A stretch of DNA of 64,000 nt from Burkholderia contaminans (GCF_029633825.1 NZ_CP090641.1:868001-932000); one strand, 5' to 3'. Positions 17,638-28,977 are shown, counted from the stretch's first letter. Made by a program: numbers and translations. Notes: generated by a model from the sequence alone, not told the origin.

Positions 17638-18558
17638 ATGACCGACAGACTTGACGGCGTGACGACCTTCGTCCAGGTAGTGGAATCGGGCAGCTTCGCG
17701 CTCGCCGCGGAACGGCTGGACATGACGCGCTCGGCGGTCGGCAAGGCCGTCGCACGGCTCGAGAAGCGACTCGGCGCGCGGCTGCTGCAGCGCACGACAC
17801 GCAGCCAGAGCCTGACCGACGACGGCCAGGCGTACTACGACCGCTGCGTGCGCGCGCTCGCGGAACTGGAAGCGGCGGAAGCCGACCTCGACTGCGGCCG
17901 CAACGAGCCGCGCGGCAAGCTGCGCCTGAGCGTGCCGCTCGCGTTCGGGCACCACTGCGTGACGCCCATCGTGCTCGATCTCGCGCGCACGTATCCGCAT
18001 TTGCGGATCGACGTGTCGATCACCGACCGTTTCGTCGATCTCGTCGAGGAAGGCATCGACCTCGCAGTGCGGATCGGCACGCTCGCGGACAGCACGAGCC
18101 TCGCGGTGCGGCGGCTCGGCACGCAATACGGCAGCCTCGGCGCGGCGCCGTCGTATCTCGCCCGCTACGGGATGCCGAAGACGCTCGACGACCTGAAAGG
18201 CCACCGGACGATCGCGTATTCACGCTCGGGCGTGATTCAACCGTGGGACTTGCGCGCGCTGGACGGCTCGACGGTGCGGGTCGACATGCCGCACCAGCTC
18301 AGTTTCGACGACGTGCAGGCGATCGCGGCGGCCGGTGCGTCGGGGTTCGGAATTGCGTGGGTGCCGAGCTGGCTGCTCGACCAGTACGTGAAGCGCGGCG
18401 AGATGGTGGTCGTGCTGGATCGCTGCTTCGTCTGCGAAGGCGACATCCACGCGATCTGGCCGAAGACGCGCTACCTGCCGCGCAAGACGCGCTGTGTGAT
18501 CGACGCGCTCGCGCAGGCGGTGCCGCCGATGATCGAGCGCGCGGACGCAGCGCGCTGA
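17638..18558 (+). CDS. LysR-family transcriptional regulator
   Basis: A 306-residue protein with the N-terminal LysR helix-turn-helix (VTTFVQVVESGSFALAAERL then RSAVGKAVARLEKRLGARLLQRTTR) at about residues 7-60 and a substrate-binding domain of two lobes after residue 90 (GKLRLSVPLAFG start). The sequence is of the class that often regulates a divergent efflux or oxidoreductase gene. Here the divergent MFS gene is the obvious target. The next gene converges, with a perfect hairpin between. Confidence 0.92.
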   Translation: MTDRLDGVTTFVQVVESGSFALAAERLDMTRSAVGKAVARLEKRLGARLLQRTTRSQSLTDDGQAYYDRCVRALAELEAAEADLDCGRNEPRGKLRLSVPLAFGHHCVTPIVLDLARTYPHLRIDVSITDRFVDLVEEGIDLAVRIGTLADSTSLAVRRLGTQYGSLGAAPSYLARYGMPKTLDDLKGHRTIAYSRSGVIQPWDLRALDGSTVRVDMPHQLSFDDVQAIAAAGASGFGIAWVPSWLLDQYVKRGEMVVVLDRCFVCEGDIHAIWPKTRYLPRKTRCVIDALAQAVPPMIERADAAR

Positions 18559-18570
18559 AACGGGTTGAAG

Positions 18571-18594
18571 CCGACGCGCCGTGCGGCGCGTCGG
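18571..18594. terminator. 10-bp perfect stem-loop between convergent genes
   Basis: Arms CCGACGCGCC and GGCGCGTCGG enclose a 4-base loop GTGC. It lies between the stops of the convergent LysR and hydrolase genes and could act for both, though it lacks a T-run. Confidence 0.55.
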
Positions 18595-18598
18595 GGTA

Positions 18599-19738
18599 TC
18601 ACGCCGCGCCGAGATCGGCCAGCGGATGCGCGAACAGCTTCCACGGCGACGTGAGGAAATGCCGCACGCGTTCGGCGCGCAGCTCGACGAGCGACGCGGG
18701 CGCCCAGCGCGGCTTGCGATCCTTGTCGACGAGATGCGCACGCACGCCCTCGCAGAAGTCGCCTTCCTCGATCGCCCGCGCGACGATGCCGAGCTCCATC
18801 CGGAACGATTCGGCCAGCGTCATCTGGCGGCCACGCAGCAGCGCTTCGCGCGTCACGCACAGCATCGTCGGCGAATGGCCGGTGAGCGCATCGAGCGTCG
18901 CCTGCAGCCATTGACGGTGCTCGCGCGACAGCTCCTCGCGCGCAAGATCCTGCGTCAGCGTCGCGACGATCCGCTCGACGGTCGAGCGCTTGTCGAAGTG
19001 ACGCACGATCCACGGCATCTGGCTGTCGAGCGCCGCATGCGGCACGACGTTGCACGGCGGCTCGAACACCTTGCGCAACAACGGCAGCGCATCGCCTTCC
19101 CACTTGACGCTTTCGATCCGCGTCTCGAATGTGTCGAGCCAGGCGGACGGCACGCAGAGATCCGCGAGCTTCGCCGTGAGCGCATCGGCGCCCGACAGCA
19201 TCGCGCCGGTCAGCCCGACGTACAGCTCGAGTTCGGCCGGCATGCGCGACAGGAAATGCGTCGCGCCGACGTCGGGCACGAGGCCGATGCGCGTCTCCGG
19301 CATCGCGATCTTGCTGCGCTCGGTCGCGACACGCAGCGCCGCGCCCTGCGCGAGGCCCATGCCGCCGCCCATCGTCACGCCGTCCATCAGCGCGACCACC
19401 GGCTTCGGGAACGTATGGATCGCGTAGTCGAGCCGGTATTCGTCGACGAAGAACGGCAGCCAGGTCTCGCGCTGCGCGACCATCCTGTACAGCGCGCGCA
19501 CGTCGCCGCCCGCGCAGAAGCCCTTCTCGCCGGCGCCGCGCAGCACGACCGCGACGATCTGGTCGTCGTCACGGCAGCGCTCGAGGAGCGCGGCCAGCTC
19601 GCCGATCATCGGATACGACAGCGCATTGAGCGCGGCCGGCCGGTTCAGCGTGATCAGCGCCACGCGGTTCACCACGCGGAACAGCACCTCCGGTGCATGC
19701 TCCGCGAACGCGTCGTGATTCGTCACCGGCGTACTCAT
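18599..19738 (-). CDS. 3-hydroxyisobutyryl-CoA hydrolase (ECH_2 type)
   Basis: A 379-residue crotonase-fold protein. It has the oxyanion-hole segment GAGEKGFCAGGDVRALY and MDGVTMGGGMGLAQGA, and PETRIGLVPDVGATHFLSR, all typical of the HIBYL-CoA hydrolase subgroup, with the longer C-terminal extension (ECH_2) that separates it from simple hydratases. It would hydrolyse 3-hydroxyisobutyryl-CoA to free 3-hydroxyisobutyrate in valine breakdown. Its start overlaps the stop of the upstream enoyl-CoA hydratase by four bases. Position in a valine operon strongly supports this specificity. Confidence 0.88.
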   Translation of the reverse strand: MSTPVTNHDAFAEHAPEVLFRVVNRVALITLNRPAALNALSYPMIGELAALLERCRDDDQIVAVVLRGAGEKGFCAGGDVRALYRMVAQRETWLPFFVDEYRLDYAIHTFPKPVVALMDGVTMGGGMGLAQGAALRVATERSKIAMPETRIGLVPDVGATHFLSRMPAELELYVGLTGAMLSGADALTAKLADLCVPSAWLDTFETRIESVKWEGDALPLLRKVFEPPCNVVPHAALDSQMPWIVRHFDKRSTVERIVATLTQDLAREELSREHRQWLQATLDALTGHSPTMLCVTREALLRGRQMTLAESFRMELGIVARAIEEGDFCEGVRAHLVDKDRKPRWAPASLVELRAERVRHFLTSPWKLFAHPLADLGAA

Positions 19739-20526
19739 CGTTGCGGCTCTCCATCGTTGTGCCACTGCGGTGCGCGCTTGCCGAGGAACGCGGCAACGCC
19801 TTCGCGCGGATCGTTCGTCTCGAACAGGTCGACGAAGCGTTCGCGCTCGACCGCGAGCGCCGCGCTGCGCGGCACGCCTCGCCGCGCGAGGCCGATCAGC
19901 TCCTTGCTGTACGCAACCGCATGCGGGCTCTGCCGCGCGACGTTGCGCGCGAGCGCGAGCGCCGCATCGCGCGACGCGCCCGACTCCACGACGTCCTCGA
20001 CGAGGCCGATCCTGAGCGCCGTGGCCGCATCGACACGCGCGCCGGTCAGGATGATCTTCTTCGCCCAGCCTTCTCCGACGAGCCAGGGCAGCGTCTGCGT
20101 GCCGAGGCCGCACGGCAGCAGGCCGACCGACGGCTCGGGCAGCGCCATCTGCGCATGCGTCTCCGCGATCCGCAGGTCGCACGCGAGCGCGCATTCGAGC
20201 CCGCCGCCCATCGCATAGCCGTTGATCGCCGCGATCGTCACGACGCGCGCGTCGTGCAGCGCCTCGAACGCCGCGCCGAAGCGCGACGCCATCGCACGCG
20301 CGATAGCGCGATCGCCTTCGGCGAACGTGTTGAGGTCGGCACCCGCGCTGAAGAACTTCGGGCCGTCGCCGGTGATCACCAGCGCGCGCACGCGCGGGTT
20401 CGCATTCAGTTCGGCGACGGTTTCCTGCAGTTGCCGCAGCCCGTCGGCGGTAAAAGCGTTCGCAGGCGGACGCTTGAGCGTCGCGCACGCGATCGCGCCG
20501 TCGTCGACGTAGTCCAGTTCGATCAT
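19735..20526 (-). CDS. enoyl-CoA hydratase (valine pathway)
   Basis: A 263-residue crotonase-family protein with the oxyanion-hole motifs FFSAGADLNTF and INGYAMGGGLECALACDLRIA and the PEPSVGLLPCGLGTQ segment, in which the first Glu is a catalytic acid. Location between MmsB and HIBYL-CoA hydrolase suggests hydration of methacrylyl-CoA to 3-hydroxyisobutyryl-CoA. The ATG at 20526 overlaps the mmsB stop (ATGA); a GTG one codon earlier is also in frame. Confidence 0.88.
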   Translation of the reverse strand: MIELDYVDDGAIACATLKRPPANAFTADGLRQLQETVAELNANPRVRALVITGDGPKFFSAGADLNTFAEGDRAIARAMASRFGAAFEALHDARVVTIAAINGYAMGGGLECALACDLRIAETHAQMALPEPSVGLLPCGLGTQTLPWLVGEGWAKKIILTGARVDAATALRIGLVEDVVESGASRDAALALARNVARQSPHAVAYSKELIGLARRGVPRSAALAVERERFVDLFETNDPREGVAAFLGKRAPQWHNDGEPQR

Positions 20527-21425
20527 CACGCGTCCTTCTTCATGGCCGGTTGGTACAGGCGGATCACCGCCGAGAAATCGAGCTGGCCGTCGCCGCGGCT
20601 GCTCATCGTCTGGTACAGCTGCTGCGCGAGCGCGCCGAGATAGACGGGCTGGCGTGCCTGCTTCGCGGCATCGTTCGCGAGGCCGAGATCCTTCAGCATC
20701 AGGTCGGTGCCGAAGCCGCCCGAGTAGCCGCGCGACGACGGCGCGGTGTCGATCACGCCCGGATACGGGTTGTAGGTGTCCGAGCTCCAGCAGCGGCCCG
20801 TCGACGTGTTGACGATGCCGGCCAGCACCTTCGGATCGATGCCGAGCGCGACGCCGAGCGACATCGCCTCCGACACCGCCGCCATCGAGATGCCGAGCAC
20901 GAGGTTGTTGCAGACCTTTGCGACCTGCCCCATCCCCGTCGCACCGCAGTGGACGATGTTCTTGCCCATGCCCGCGAGCACCGGCTTCACGCGCTCGAAA
21001 TCCGCATCGCTGCCGCCGACCATGAAGGTCAGCGTACCGGCCGCCGCACCGCCGGTGCCGCCCGACACCGGCGCATCGACGAACGCGCCGCCGTGCTCGC
21101 GCACCAGCGCGCCGAACGCCTGCGCGCTCGCCGGGTCGATCGTGCTCGAATCGATCACGGTCGCGCCCGCGCCGAGGCCGGCGAGCACGCCGTTCTCGCC
21201 GGTGAGCACCGAGCGCACGTGCGGTGCGGCCGGCAGCATCGTGATGACGAACGTCGCGCCCGAGGCCGCATCGCGCGGCGACGCGGCCACCTGCGCGCCG
21301 GCATCCTGCAGTGCGCGCAATGCATCGGCGCTCAGGTCGAACGCGTGCACTTCATGGCCGGCTTTCAGCAGGTTCAGCGCCATCGGCGCGCCCATGTGGC
21401 CGAGGCCGATAAATCCGATTTTCAT
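20526..21425 (-). CDS. mmsB: 3-hydroxyisobutyrate dehydrogenase
   Basis: A 299-residue NAD-dependent enzyme of the beta-hydroxyacid dehydrogenase family: Rossmann motif GFIGLGHMGAPMALNLLKAGH at residues 3-23 (split here over GLGHMG), substrate loop FVDAPVSGGTGGAAAGTL, and catalytic-lysine region GQVAKVCNNL. It oxidises 3-hydroxyisobutyrate to methylmalonate semialdehyde, the substrate of MmsA encoded immediately upstream. Length and motifs fit the family closely. Confidence 0.93.
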   Translation of the reverse strand: MKIGFIGLGHMGAPMALNLLKAGHEVHAFDLSADALRALQDAGAQVAASPRDAASGATFVITMLPAAPHVRSVLTGENGVLAGLGAGATVIDSSTIDPASAQAFGALVREHGGAFVDAPVSGGTGGAAAGTLTFMVGGSDADFERVKPVLAGMGKNIVHCGATGMGQVAKVCNNLVLGISMAAVSEAMSLGVALGIDPKVLAGIVNTSTGRCWSSDTYNPYPGVIDTAPSSRGYSGGFGTDLMLKDLGLANDAAKQARQPVYLGALAQQLYQTMSSRGDGQLDFSAVIRLYQPAMKKDA

Positions 21426-21443
21426 GTTGGGTTCCTCCGCCGC

Positions 21444-22958
21444 TCAGTGCAGCCGGATCGTGGTGTTCACCGGGCCGGCCGTCGTGTCGTCGTCGAACCA
21501 GCGCGCGGTGACCGTCTTGGTCTGCGTGTAGAACTGCACGACCTGCTTGCCGTACGGGCCGAGATCGCCGAGCTTCGAGCCGCGCGAACCCGTGAAGCTG
21601 AAGAACGGCACCGGCACCGGAATCGGGATGTTGATGCCGACCTGGCCGACGTCGATCTCGCTCTGGAACTTGCGCGCGGCCGCGCCGCTCTGCGTGAACA
21701 GGCCGACGCCATTGCCGAACGGGTTCGCGTTGACGAGCGCGATCGCGTCGTCGAGCGTGTCGGCTTCCATCACGACCAGCACGGGGCCGAAGATTTCATG
21801 CGTGTAGACCGACATGTTCGTCTTCACGCCCGAGAAGATCGTCGGGCCGACGAAATTGCCCTGCTCGTAGCCGGCCACCTTCACGTCGCGGCCGTCGAGT
21901 TCGAGCTTCGCGCCTTCCTTCACGCCCGCGTCGATCAGCGACAGGATGCGTTCCTTCGCGGCCTTCGACACGACCGGCCCGACGTCCGTGCCGGCTTCCG
22001 CGCCCGCATTGACCTTCAGCGCCTTCGCCTTCGCGACGATGTCCGGCAGCCAGTCGCGCGCGTTGCCGACGAGCACCGCGACCGACGTCGCCATGCAGCG
22101 CTGGCCGGCCGCGCCGAAGCCCGCGCCGACGAGCGCGTTGATCGCCTGCTCGCGGTTCGCATCGGGCAGCACGACCGCGTGGTTCTTCGCGCCCATCATC
22201 GACTGCACGCGCTTGCCGTGCGCGCTGCCGAGGTTGTACACGTGCGTGCCGACCGCCGTCGAACCGACGAACGAGATGGCCTTCACGAGCGGATGGGTGC
22301 AGATCGCGTCGACCACTTCCTTGCCGCCATGCACGACGTTCAGTACCCCTTTCGGTACGCCGGCCTCGATCGCGAGCTCGACGAGCTGCATCGTCGACAG
22401 CGGATCCTGTTCCGACGGCTTCAGCACGAACGTATTGCCGCAGACGATCGCCATCGGGAACATCCATAGCGGAATCATCGCGGGGAAGTTGAACGGCGTG
22501 ATGCCCGCGCACACGCCGAGCGGCTGGCGCAGCGTGTAGGTATCCACCCCGCCCGCGACGTTCTCCGCGAATTCGCCGAGCTGCAGCGAACCGATCGAGC
22601 ACGCATGCTCGACCACTTCGAGGCCGCGGAAAATGTCACCTTCGGCATCGGGAATCGTCTTGCCCTGCTCGGCCGTCAGCGTCTTCGCGATGCGCTGCTG
22701 GTTCGTGCGCACGAGATCCTGGAACTTCAGCATGATGCGCATGCGCGCGGCGATCGGCGTGTTCTTCCACGTCGCGAAGGCGGTGTGCGCGGCCTGCACG
22801 GCTGCGTCGACTTCCGCGACGGTCGCGAACGGCACGCGTGCGAGCACCTGCTGCGTCGCCGGGTTGACGATGTCGCGCCACTCGTTCGTGGCGGACTCGA
22901 CGAAGGCGCCGTCGATCAGCAGCTTGACCGTCGGCACGTCTTTCGAATTCGCGTTCAT
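21444..22958 (-). CDS. mmsA: CoA-acylating methylmalonate-semialdehyde dehydrogenase
   Basis: A 504-residue aldehyde dehydrogenase. The catalytic cysteine lies in [11 protein letters not shown] and the cofactor region in [13 protein letters not shown]. The [15 protein letters not shown] and QDPLSTMQL segments are typical of MmsA. It converts methylmalonate semialdehyde with CoA and NAD to propionyl-CoA, the last step of valine breakdown. The gene is 18 bases upstream of mmsB, as in Pseudomonas mmsAB. Confidence 0.95.
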   Translation of the reverse strand: MNANSKDVPTVKLLIDGAFVESATNEWRDIVNPATQQVLARVPFATVAEVDAAVQAAHTAFATWKNTPIAARMRIMLKFQDLVRTNQQRIAKTLTAEQGKTIPDAEGDIFRGLEVVEHACSIGSLQLGEFAENVAGGVDTYTLRQPLGVCAGITPFNFPAMIPLWMFPMAIVCGNTFVLKPSEQDPLSTMQLVELAIEAGVPKGVLNVVHGGKEVVDAICTHPLVKAISFVGSTAVGTHVYNLGSAHGKRVQSMMGAKNHAVVLPDANREQAINALVGAGFGAAGQRCMATSVAVLVGNARDWLPDIVAKAKALKVNAGAEAGTDVGPVVSKAAKERILSLIDAGVKEGAKLELDGRDVKVAGYEQGNFVGPTIFSGVKTNMSVYTHEIFGPVLVVMEADTLDDAIALVNANPFGNGVGLFTQSGAAARKFQSEIDVGQVGINIPIPVPVPFFSFTGSRGSKLGDLGPYGKQVVQFYTQTKTVTARWFDDDTTAGPVNTTIRLH

Positions 22959-23068
22959 CGATCTTTTCTCCTGGCAGAGGGCCGCGAAGCGCGATATCGC
23001 CGCGCGGCCGGTTCAATTCGGCTGCGGGCGGCGGCCGCGAGTGGCGGCGCGCGCGGCCCGCGGTCACG

Positions 23069-24778
23069 TCACTTCAATTCGGCGGCGAAATCTTCTTCCC
23101 AGAATTCGCCGGGCATCCGTTCACTTGCATCGTCGCCACGCTCGATCTCGCGGCGGCGCAATTCGACGCGGCGGATCTTCCCCGAGATCGTCTTCGGCAG
23201 CTCCGCGAACTGCAGGCGGCGAATGCGCTTGTACGGCGCGAGCTTCTCGCGCGAGAAACGGAAGATTTCCAGCGCGAGTGCGGGGCTTTCCTCGTAACCC
23301 TGGCGCAGCGTGATGAAGGTCTTCGGCACCGACAGCCGCACGGGGTCGGGGCTCGGCACGACGGCTGCCTCGGCGATGGCCGGATGCTCGATCAGCACGC
23401 TTTCGAGTTCGAACGGGCTCAGCCGGTAGTCGGACGACTTGAACACGTCGTCCGCGCGGCCGATGTACACGTAGTAACCGTCGTCGCGGCGCATCGCGAT
23501 GTCCGACGTGCGGTAGTGGCCGTCGCGCATCGCGTAGGCCGTCGCGTCGGGGTTGTTCGCATAGCCTTTCATCAGCCCGACCGGGCGCGTGACGCCGGCG
23601 CCGATCGGCAGCGCGACCTCGCCTTCGGTCACGGGCGCGCCGTCGGGGTCGAGCAGCGCAATGCGGTAGCCGGGCAGCGGCCGCCCCATCGAACCCGCGA
23701 CGACCGGCTGGCCCGGCGAGTTGCCGATCAGGCAGGTCGTTTCGGTCTGGCCGTAGCCGTCGCGGATCGCGATGCCCCACGCCTTCTTCACGCGCTCGAT
23801 GATCTCCGGATTCAGCGGCTCGCCCGCGCCGACGATCTCGCGCAGCTTCACGTCGAACGACGCGAGCGGCTGCTGCACGAGCATGCGCCACACGGTCGGC
23901 GGCGCGCACAGCGTCGTCACCTGGTATTTGACGAGCGCATCGAGCACCACCTTCGGCTCGAAGCGCGCGTAGTTGAACGCGAACACGCATGCCTGCGCAT
24001 TCCACGGCGCGAAGAAACAGCTCCACGCGTGCTTCGCCCAGCCCGGCGAGCTGATGTTCCAGTGGATGTCGCCCGGTTGCAGGCCGACCCAGTACATCGT
24101 CGACAGATGGCCGACCGGATAGGTGCGGTGCGTGTGCTCGACGAGCTTCGGCTTCGACGTCGTGCCCGACGTGAAGTACAGCAGCATCGGATCGTTCGCG
24201 TGCGTGATGGCGTCCGGCTCGAATACGGCGCTCGCCGCATAGCCGTCGTTCATCGCGAGCCAGCCCGCGCGCGGCGCGCCGGCGACGATCTTCCGCGCGA
24301 GGCCGAGATCCGGCTGCTCGAACTTGGCGGTTTCGTTCTCGTCGACGATCGCGTATTTCGCGCCGCCGATCTGCACGCGGTCACGTACGTCGTCGGGCGA
24401 CAGTTGCGTGGTGGCAGGCAGCACGATCGCGCCGAGCTTCATCGCGGCGAGCATCGCGTCCCACAGTTCGACACGGTTCGGCAGCATCAGCAGGATCCGG
24501 TCGCCGCGCCCGACGCCGATCGAGCGCAGCCAGTTCGCGATCCGCGACGAACGCTCGGACATCTGCGCGAACGAATACGGATCGCCCGTACCGGTCGCCG
24601 CATCGACGATCCATAGCGCGGGCTGGTCGTTGCCGCGCGCCATCGGGTCGAAGTAGTCGAGCGCCCAGTTGAATGCGTCGAGCACCGGCCACTCGAACTC
24701 GCGGTACGCGGTGTCGTAGTCGGTGCGGTGGCGCAGCAGAAAGTCGCGTGCGTTCAGGAATGCCTGTACCGTCATCAT
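23069..24778 (-). CDS. AMP-forming acyl-CoA synthetase
   Basis: A 569-residue adenylate-forming enzyme with P-loop-like motif LLYFTSGTTSKPKLVEHTH, the motif DGYGQTETT, and the hinge/C-terminal region SSDYRLSPFELES and PKTISGKIRRVELR, in which the last Lys is catalytic. It probably activates a short or branched carboxylate such as isobutyrate, given the surrounding valine genes, but substrate is inferred. Two ATG codons in tandem (24778 and 24775) are possible; the second is better spaced from the GGAG site. A dyad symmetric element lies directly upstream at 24791-24822. Confidence 0.88.
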   Translation of the reverse strand: MMTVQAFLNARDFLLRHRTDYDTAYREFEWPVLDAFNWALDYFDPMARGNDQPALWIVDAATGTGDPYSFAQMSERSSRIANWLRSIGVGRGDRILLMLPNRVELWDAMLAAMKLGAIVLPATTQLSPDDVRDRVQIGGAKYAIVDENETAKFEQPDLGLARKIVAGAPRAGWLAMNDGYAASAVFEPDAITHANDPMLLYFTSGTTSKPKLVEHTHRTYPVGHLSTMYWVGLQPGDIHWNISSPGWAKHAWSCFFAPWNAQACVFAFNYARFEPKVVLDALVKYQVTTLCAPPTVWRMLVQQPLASFDVKLREIVGAGEPLNPEIIERVKKAWGIAIRDGYGQTETTCLIGNSPGQPVVAGSMGRPLPGYRIALLDPDGAPVTEGEVALPIGAGVTRPVGLMKGYANNPDATAYAMRDGHYRTSDIAMRRDDGYYVYIGRADDVFKSSDYRLSPFELESVLIEHPAIAEAAVVPSPDPVRLSVPKTFITLRQGYEESPALALEIFRFSREKLAPYKRIRRLQFAELPKTISGKIRRVELRRREIERGDDASERMPGEFWEEDFAAELK

Positions 24779-24790
24779 TGTCTCCTGTCG

Positions 24791-24822
24791 ACGAGAGTTA
24801 GCGCTTTAGCGCTTACTCTCGT
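24791..24822 (-). promoter_or_regulatory. dyad element in the leader of the acyl-CoA synthetase
   Basis: A 32-base near-perfect inverted repeat (14 of 16 positions pair) with the core AAGCGCTAAAGCGCTAA on the gene strand. It ends about 5 bases before the GGAG ribosome binding site. The same 22-bp core occurs twice at 42191-42267 before another gene, followed there by the same GACAGGAGACA. It could be a protein operator or an RNA hairpin controlling translation. Confidence 0.65.
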
Positions 24823-24980
24823 CCCATGCCCTGGCAAGTCTCCATGCGTCGAACCGGGCATGTGCTGCAGCGCATGCCCGGTTGCCTCTGTTGCGGCGCA
24901 CGGTCACGTCGTTGCATGCCGCGTTCGCCGCGCTGCCCTCGTGCCCTGCGTGATGTCGTCGCCGGGGCAATCGTCGCGGC

Positions 24981-26216
<1,236 letters not shown>

Positions 26217-26251
26217 TTACACTGAGCGTTTTTGCCACACCGGCGGCACGG

Positions 26252-27286
26252 ATGAAGCAGGAAGACAAGGGAACCGTCGCGATCAGCCTCGTCGCTTACA
26301 GCGTCGCGCTGGCCACGCGGCGCGGCGTCGCGGCCGAACCGTTGCTCGCGCAGGCCGGCATCGCGCCCGCGCTGCTCGGGCAGCCGCGCGCACGGGTGTC
26401 CGCGCAACAATACGGCGCGCTGTGGAACGCGATCGCGCGCACGCTCGACGACGAGTTTTTCGGGCAGGATCGCCACCCGATGCGCAGCGGCAGCTTCATC
26501 GCGATGAGCCAGTCGGCGCTGTCCGCGCGCGACGGGCTGCACGCGATGGCGCGCGCGGTGAATTTCATGCACTGCGTGCTCGACGACCTGCATGCGGAAC
26601 TCGACGCGAATCCGCAGCGCGTGCGGCTGCGCTTCGTGCACCGCAACAACGGTGCGACGCCCGCGATGTTCACGTACGCGACCTATTTCATCATCGTCTA
26701 CGGGCTCACCTGCTGGCTGATCGGGCGGCGCATCCCGCTGCTGCATGCGAGCTTCCGCTGCGACACACCGCCCGCCGACCACGAATATCCGTCGATGTTC
26801 TGTGACGACATGCGCTTCAACGAGCCGGATTCGTATGTCGATTTCGATCCCGAATTCGCGACGCTGCCGGTCGTGCAGAACGCGAAGACGCTGAAGACGT
26901 TCCTGCGCAACGCGCCAGCGAGCTTCATCGTCAAGTACCGCAACCCGAACGCGCTCGCGCAGCGCGTGCGGGCGGTGCTGCGCGGAATGCCGCCGGCGGC
27001 CTGGCCGGGTGCCGGCGGGATGGCCGCGCGGCTGCACGTGGCCGAGGCCACGCTGCGCCGCAAGCTGCACCAGGAAGGCCAGGCCTACCAGTCGATCAAG
27101 GACACGCTGCGGCGCGATCTTGCGTTCGAGGCGCTGGCCGACCCCGCGCGCACGATCGCCGATGTTGCTGCGGCGACCGGTTTCGCGGAGCCCAGCGCGT
27201 TCTACCGCGCGTTCCGCAAATGGAGCGGGCGCAGCCCGGCCGACTATCGCGACGAAGTGCTCGCGCGCGGCGGCGGCGCGGTCTGA
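26252..27286 (+). CDS. AraC-family transcriptional regulator
   Basis: A 344-residue protein with an N-terminal Arabinose_bd-type sensor domain (about residues 20-210) and a C-terminal AraC double helix-turn-helix (about 255-338) that includes RLHVAEATLRRKLHQEGQAYQSIKDTLRRDLA and IADVAAATGFAEPSAFYRAFRKWSGRSPADYR. It is divergent from the acyl-CoA dehydrogenase with about 137 bases between starts. By position it is the analogue of MmsR, which activates mmsAB in Pseudomonas, but sequence alone does not show its ligand. Confidence 0.9.
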   Translation: MKQEDKGTVAISLVAYSVALATRRGVAAEPLLAQAGIAPALLGQPRARVSAQQYGALWNAIARTLDDEFFGQDRHPMRSGSFIAMSQSALSARDGLHAMARAVNFMHCVLDDLHAELDANPQRVRLRFVHRNNGATPAMFTYATYFIIVYGLTCWLIGRRIPLLHASFRCDTPPADHEYPSMFCDDMRFNEPDSYVDFDPEFATLPVVQNAKTLKTFLRNAPASFIVKYRNPNALAQRVRAVLRGMPPAAWPGAGGMAARLHVAEATLRRKLHQEGQAYQSIKDTLRRDLAFEALADPARTIADVAAATGFAEPSAFYRAFRKWSGRSPADYRDEVLARGGGAV

Positions 27287-27423
27287 ATCCGGCCGGCACG
27301 GCCGCGGTTTCGCGCTTTCCGCAGAAACCGCCTAATCTTTAAGCATCGGGCCCACGCCCTTTCCGCGAGCCGGACGGCGCGCGGCCGCGCGCCGCCTGGA
27401 CGCCCCGATGCTCTTTCACCGTC

Positions 27424-28977
27424 ATGAGCCGCCGCCGGCGCCTGCCGCGCCCGACGGCCGCCCCGTCATCCGCTCTCCGCGCGGGTCGCGCGCGCCGCGC
27501 TGTTCGCGGCGCTGCTCGTCGTGTGCGCCGCGGTCGCCGCGCCGCCGCCCGCCGACGCACCCGCCGCGCGGCCGGTCATCGTGATCCCCGTCAACGGCGC
27601 GATCGGCCCGGCCAGCGCCGACTTCATCGTGCGCTCGCTCGATCGCGCCGCCCGCGAGCACGCGCCGCTCGCGATCCTGCAACTCGATACGCCCGGCGGT
27701 CTCGACACGTCGATGCGGCAAATCATCAAGGCGATCCTCGGCTCGCCGGTGCCGGTCGCCGCGTTCGTCGCGCCGGGGGCGCGCGGGCCGCGAGCGCGGG
27801 CACCTACATCGTCTATGCGAGCCACTTCGCGGCGATGGCGCCCGGCACCAATCTCGGCGCGGCGTCGCCCGTGCAGTTCGGCATCGGCGGCGCGGCGCCG
27901 CCGGGCGGGAACCCCGCGGCACCGCACGCGCCGGCCGGCACCTCGGGCGCGTCAGGGGCGTCCGATGCGGCTACGGCGGCCGCCCTGCCGACCGATACCC
28001 AATCGACCGAGATCCGCAAGGCGATGCAGGACGCCTCCGCGTATATCCGCGGCCTCGCGCAGTTGCGCGGGCGCAATGCCGAATGGGCCGAGCGCGCGGT
28101 ACGCGAGGCCGTGAGCCTGTCGGCGAACGAGGCGCGTGCGCAGCACGTGGTCGACCTGATCGCGCAGGATCCCGCCGACCTCGCTCGCCAGCTCGACGGC
28201 CACACGGTGACGACCACCGCCGGCACGGTGCGGCTCGCGACCGCGCATGCGCCGCTCGTCGTGGTCGAGCCCGACTGGCGCAGCCGTTTCCTGGCGATCA
28301 TTGCCGACCCGAACGTCGCGCTGATCCTGCTGACGATCGGCATCTACGGCCTCTTTTTCGAATTCGCGAACCCCGGTTTCGTGCTGCCGGGCGTCGCCGG
28401 CACGATCTGCCTGCTCGTCGGGCTGTTCGCGATGCAGTTGCTGCCGATCAGCTATGCGGGCCTCGGCCTCGTGCTGCTCGGTCTCGGCTGCCTGGTCGCC
28501 GAGGCGTTCCTGCCGACCTTCGGCGTGCTCGGCTTCGGCGGGATCGTGTCGTTCACGATCGGCGCGCTGATGCTGATCGACACCGAAGTGCCCGGCTACG
28601 GAATCCCGTGGCCCGTGATCGCGAGCCTCGCGCTCGGCGGCGGGCTGCTGGTCGCGGGTGTATCGGGCGTCGCGCTGCGCGCGCGCCGCCGCCCGGTCGT
28701 GACGGGCGCCGAGGCGATGGTCGGCAGCATCGGCGAAGTGCTCGACGACGGGCTGCAGGCCGACCAGCCGCATGGCGCGGCCGGCACTGCGCCGTCCGCC
28801 GCCGGCTGGGCACGCGTGCGCGGCGAGCGCTGGCGCGTGGCAAGCAGCGCGCCGCTTGCCGCCGGTTGCCGCGTGCGCGTCACCGGCCGCCACGGGCTGC
28901 TGCTCACGGTCGCCCCGCTCTACGACGTGCCGGGGCAGGAACCACATCGAGAACAACACCAGGGAGAACCTTCATGA
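27424..28977 (+). pseudogene. NfeD-family membrane serine protease, frameshifted
   Basis: The gene is split between frames. The frame starting near 27428 encodes a signal peptide (ALFAALLVVCAAVAA) and [20 protein letters not shown] through [18 protein letters not shown] and ends in sense at VAAFVAP. From there the family sequence [26 protein letters not shown] continues in the frame of 27424-28977. One missing G in the G5 run at 27775-27779 would restore it. The ATG at 27424 is also out of frame with the signal peptide, so a second shift may exist near 27470. Downstream parts look intact: four hydrophobic segments and a C-terminal OB-like domain. It overlaps slipin by ATGA. Sequencing error is a real alternative to a true pseudogene. 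Confidence 0.75.

Noticed and set aside
27376..27393. Perfect 18-bp GC palindrome before nfeD
   Set aside because: Made only of G and C in a very GC-rich tract; likely by chance and with no T-run or promoter.
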